64,000 nucleotides of DNA. Origin: Stromatinia cepivora. Lineage: Eukaryota > Ascomycota > Leotiomycetes > Helotiales > Sclerotiniaceae. Below, piece after piece: positions 60,486-64,000 of this stretch. The number at the start of each line of letters is the position of its first letter. Position 1 is the first letter of the stretch. The position numbers were made by a program, and so were the translations under genes. The stretch is taken from positions 682,001 through 746,000 of the forward strand of contig RCTD01000005.1 of NCBI GenBank assembly GCA_014898415.1. The letters are read 5' to 3'. The notes under the pieces were generated by a model. That model did not search any database. It saw only the letters and a program-made list of their open reading frames with translations, and was not told the origin of the DNA.

Positions 60486-62670
60486 ACCGATTTCCCTACA
60501 TCGTGCACGACCCTACATCTTGCACGCCCCTCATATTCCTACTACGATCATTTCAAAATTCGATATTAATTATAAATTATAAGATATAAAACTACAATTC
60601 TTTTTAAGCAATAAAGAGATATAATATTATCCTATAGAATTAAAAAATCTTTACATTTTCAATTTCGACGAAACCTTGATACATCGCCCAACCTTTGAAT
60701 ATAATACTCCCCCTCTTTCTTCCATTATTGATTTATCAATCTCTACAATATCATAATCCTTTATAGCTTTTTAGAATACTAGATCTATAATAAGAAAACG
60801 TTTTTGAATCATTTGTACTTTTTTAATAAAAGATATTAATGATTTCCGAGCTCTTTTCACCCCCTTTTTAGTATTATATACAATTTGATAATCGACCTCC
60901 CTTTATACTACCCTTTCTTTAATCGCTCTATTCTTTTATTCCTTTTCAACTTTCTTTTCAGCTTTCTCTTATTTCTTAATTTCCTTCTCCTATTCAACAG
61001 CTAATACTTTTATCGATTGATAAATTCTAACTCTTTCGATTTACAAAGAGAAATATAAAAAAGCATCTCCGCCCTTCTCCTTTATTAAATTTAAATATTT
61101 AAAATAGATTCTTTTCTTTCTTTTAATCTTTAAAACTTCTTCTAAACCTTTTATTCTATACAATTGAATATTAGCATTAATTACATATATAAATACAATC
61201 TTAAAAAGCTTTTGAATAATATCAGGATCCTATTTAAGACGAAACTCTAATTTGAAATAATAAAGAGTTTTAATCATATATAACATCTTTATTTTATTCC
61301 CTGTAAATTGTATCGATATAAATGACATAAAAACTTGCTCTGGTTTGATACTATGAATAATAATATTCTTATTTATAGAATAAATACCGGCTTTTTCGAA
61401 AGATTTCAGGATATTATGAATAATAGCAGATTGAGCCCAAGCAACCTTAAATATCATCCAAAAGTTATATTTCGATATTCCAACGATACCTCCGCTTTTG
61501 TACATTAGATTATTGAGTTCTATATTATAATTCGTCGAAAAGGGAAGGAAGTAGCCTATATCAAAAGATTGGAATCGATATATAGAATAGGAAAAGAGAA
61601 TCAATAAAATGATCTTCAATTCATTACATTTCGATATAAATTCCATATTCATATAATTAGAATAATCATCTACAATCAATAAACGATATCCTTTCCTTAC
61701 TTTTGAACAAATATAACATTGAAAGATTTTATTAAACCAAATAAGGCCGAATATATTCAACGATCATTTATTACTTGAAGCTCCGAAATAAGCCTGATCC
61801 TTCACTCCTATCTCATCAACCTACATATCCTGTAGATCTTCAAATTCCCCTTTATAAATTAGAATAAATAGAATAACCGTATTATCGATATATATATATA
61901 CTAAAAGAATGATAAACTCTTTCGATCCATCCTGTCTAGCTTTTGTAATTCTACCACGATTATATACATTAACATTTATTATCCTCTTTATAATCCTCCC
62001 TAAATTAATCATAAAGCCTTTCTCATCCCAATTGTATATATTCTTGAATGATATATTATATTTTGTAGTTATTTTTATCAATTAAATGAAAAAAAGAAGG
62101 ATATTAGTATAACTCTTTTAAATAATAAAATTCAACAACAATACAAAATAATTCAAACTAAATCATAAAAATACTCAAATACAATAATATTATCAGTTTT
62201 CATATACAAATTATCAATATATCAAAAATACCGACTTTGAAAATATGTTTTATACCTTTTCACGAAATTTGCTGTTCAATTCTTCCCTAAAAAACGGCCT
62301 ATAATCTCTTCTGTAAGGTTTTTGATTATATAACTTATAGAAAGTATAGATCTTTATATCAATTTGTTAATTTGATCGATTAAAACCTTTTCTTGCTTTT
62401 TTGAAAAAGATTAATGAGTTTTAGTATATATAATATTATAAAAAATGGTTTTGCCTTTATAACATTAAAAAAACATTGAACAATTGATTTTGAAGAAATT
62501 TGCTATTTAAATATATTTAAAATACTCTTCCTCTTTAATTTGAGCTAATATGAGCTCTATACAAGCCTCTAAAGGTATATCATCGCTATATCCATCTATA
62601 GTGGTTAATATTTTATAAAATTAAAAGTGTGTGCAAGATGTGGGGTCGTGCATAATGTAGGGAAATCGAT
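60486..62670 (-). mobile_element. RIP-like Fot1/pogo-family DNA transposon
   Basis: A 2.2-kb element bounded by ~43-bp terminal inverted repeats. The left end ACCGATTTCCCTACATCGTG (60486 on, then CACGACCCTACATCTTGCAC) matches the inverted right end ATCGATTTCCCTACATTATG with a few C-to-T type differences. TA dinucleotides flank both ends (60484-60485, 62671-62672). Inside, on the minus strand, is a fragmented DDE transposase. The interior is extremely AT-rich with many TpA, as expected after repeat-induced point mutation. Terminal structure and transposase identify the Fot1/pogo group (Flipper of Botrytis is one member). Confidence 0.9.
61230..62081 (-). pseudogene. Broken DDE transposase of Fot1/pogo type
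   Basis: Two open pieces of one transposase. The upstream piece (62081-61821) contains NIYNWDEKGFMINLGRIIKR, GRITKARQDGSKEF and IYKGEFEDLQDM, which match the catalytic-core start (first Asp in NWDEKG). The downstream piece (61760-61230) has GYRLLIVDDYSNYMNMEFI, holding the second Asp, then PFSTNYNIELNNLM and ILKSFEKAGIYSINKNIII. Stops separate the pieces and many residues are I, N, K or Y, consistent with C-to-T mutation. The N-terminal DNA-binding half is not readable. It cannot be active. Confidence 0.88.
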
Positions 62671-63268
62671 TATATCTTACATAATTTTATCCTTTGGATG
62701 CGTAGTAACCTCACATGTGAACATCTCCGAGGGTCATCAATGGGTTGATATTCAAAACCGACTCCCTTGCGCCCAACCCTCATCTCCTTGTGCCCGCAAT
62801 TTCGATATGCGACACTATCCCACGTCACATATGAAGACCCTAGAAACAATTGAAGCTTGATACATTCTTTTACTTATTTTTATTTCCCTTAAAAGTTTGG
62901 AGCTGGGATACATTGACTGAATTATTGAGATTTCATCATTCCCCTATCGCGATCAGACAATATATATATATATATATATATACGGCTTCCGTGACTTATT
63001 ATAATATCAACAAACAATTCATTCTGGAGGCGTGCCAAAGGAAAAAAATCACTCAATAAGTGATAGTCTTGTGGAGTTCATATATGCATTCATATATAAA
63101 TTCAATCACATTGGTTGTCAGGATTCAAGCACGTCTCCTAGCTTCCTCCAGGATCAAGGTTTCCGACTTCCTACATTGATCGAAGCAGCGCGCGGTTAGC
63201 ACTGCACAGCTTTTGTGATTTTTCTCTCAGATTGTATATATCGCGACCAACTCCTTCTCAAAATCGTA
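62671..63268. other. Intergenic, upstream of GDPD gene
   Basis: No gene; a (TA)n run lies at 62961-62982. The right part should hold the promoter of the phosphodiesterase gene. Confidence 0.55.
62961..62982. repeat. Dinucleotide microsatellite (TA)n
   Basis: Eleven tandem TA copies. Confidence 0.9.
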
Positions 63269-63347
63269 ATGGCAGAATCAGAACCTTTACTGCAAGAGAA
63301 AATGGAGGTCCCTCATTGTGAGTTTTTACTCGAGATTCCTCAGAATC

Positions 63348-64000
63348 ATGGCTAATATTGCTCCAGCAACTTTCACATTAGCCAAACCAGATCAGCGAGG
63401 TCGAATACTCCCGCAAGCTATTGCGCATCGAGGATACAAAGCTGCGAATCCAGAGAATACGATGGGCGCATTTAGAGGTGCTGTTGAAGTGGGAGCGCAT
63501 GCGATAGAAACCGACTTACACATCACCAAGGACGGAGTTTTGGTTATTTCACATGTGTGTTGTAACCTCAAGAAGTACATTCCCGGCAAGAACGATGGCT
63601 GACACGCCCCTCAAGGATCCAAGCCTTAAGAGATGTTTTGGAAAAGATAAAAAGGTCATAGATTGCGACTGGTCATACATATCTACCCTTCGCACTCTCC
63701 AGGCGCCCCACGAACCAATGCCCCGGCTTAGAGATCTCTTGGAATACCTCACTACACCCGGACTAGAAGACATATGGATATTGTTAGATATTAAGGTACC
63801 TTTGCCATGTACCATATTGTTTTGGAAAGAAGTCGAGTTGACGAGAGCAAAAAGCTTGATAATAATGCAGATCAAATAATGAGTTTAATCGCTTCAACGA
63901 TTGAAGAGGTGAAACCAACAAGACCTTGGAATCAGAGAATTTTATTAGGCTGCTGGGCAGTATGTTATTTTCTTCTCACCTAAATTCTTTCACTTCAACT
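63348..64000 (+). CDS. Glycerophosphodiester phosphodiesterase (partial)
   Basis: 5' part of a GDPD/PLC-fold phosphodiesterase, most like fungal Pgc1-type enzymes that hydrolyse phosphatidylglycerol or related glycerophosphodiesters. Exons in phase: 63348-63554, 63616-63795 and 63855-63959; the next donor GTATGT begins at 63960 and the gene runs off the window. Catalytic features: AHRGYKAANPENTMGAF (the HRG...PENT motif), AIETDLHITKDGVLVISHDP (E-x-D metal ligands and the second His). Then DCDWSYISTL, MPRLRDLLEYL and IWILLDIK. An alternative first exon from ATG 63269 (MAESEPLLQEKMEVPH, a typical N-terminus for these proteins) does not join in frame with the rest, so I use ATG 63348. Confidence 0.88.

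Overview
The window is nuclear DNA of a filamentous ascomycete. Genes carry short (about 50-90 nt) GT-AG introns, intergenic DNA is AT-rich, and the proteome is typically Pezizomycotina (STL1-like and inositol-type sugar porters, NCE102/MARVEL protein, 2EXR gene, CsbD-type stress protein, JmjC protein with a zf-4CXXC_R1 domain). A Fot1/pogo element, organised like Flipper of Botrytis, and the general codon style suggest Leotiomycetes, perhaps Sclerotiniaceae. That placement is inference.

Layout. 1-1.9 kb: 20-bp tandem repeats and a tRNA gene (minus). 1.9-4.1 kb: STL1-like sugar porter (minus, with a 27-nt microexon). 4.1-6.7 kb: gene-poor, with a 412-bp TA-flanked MITE. 6.7-13.0 kb: eight-exon DDX60/Ski2-like helicase (minus). 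13.9-18.9 kb: decayed ABCC transporter (plus) broken by stops, frameshifts and a 452-bp hAT-type MITE with a perfect 8-bp target duplication. 18.9-20.5 kb: simple repeats and a GC-rich hairpin. 20.5-22.0 kb: AIM24-family gene (minus). 24.2-25.4 kb: eIF2-beta (minus). 25.8-26.3 kb: small Mim2-like gene (plus). 27.3-27.8 kb: NCE102-like gene (minus). 29.6-30.9 kb: COQ2 (minus), divergent from a 1529-residue JmjC/zf-4CXXC/AT-hook chromatin gene (31.9-36.5 kb, plus). 37.1-38.9 kb: inositol-type sugar porter (minus). 40.5-41.3 kb: 2EXR gene, possibly broken. 41.7-44.1 and 45.9-46.5 kb: two conserved-looking but unrecognised genes (plus). 47.5-49.1 kb: oxysterol-binding protein (plus). 49.4-51.25 kb: cytochrome P450 pseudogene (minus). 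52.4-53.0 kb: CsbD-like stress gene (plus). 53-60.4 kb: AT-rich, gene-poor DNA with gene debris. 60.5-62.7 kb: RIP-like Fot1/pogo element with matching terminal repeats. 63.3 kb to the end: 5' part of a glycerophosphodiester phosphodiesterase gene (plus).

The genes do not form an evident pathway or cluster. They are mostly housekeeping genes (translation initiation, ubiquinone synthesis, sterol transport, membrane organisation, chromatin) interspersed with decaying accessory genes (ABC transporter, P450, HNH-like fragment) and three DNA transposon families. I found no convincing new system. The most informative items are the three DNA elements with readable termini, the two accessory genes caught in decay, and unusual splice structures (GC-AG intron, 21- and 27-nt microexons).
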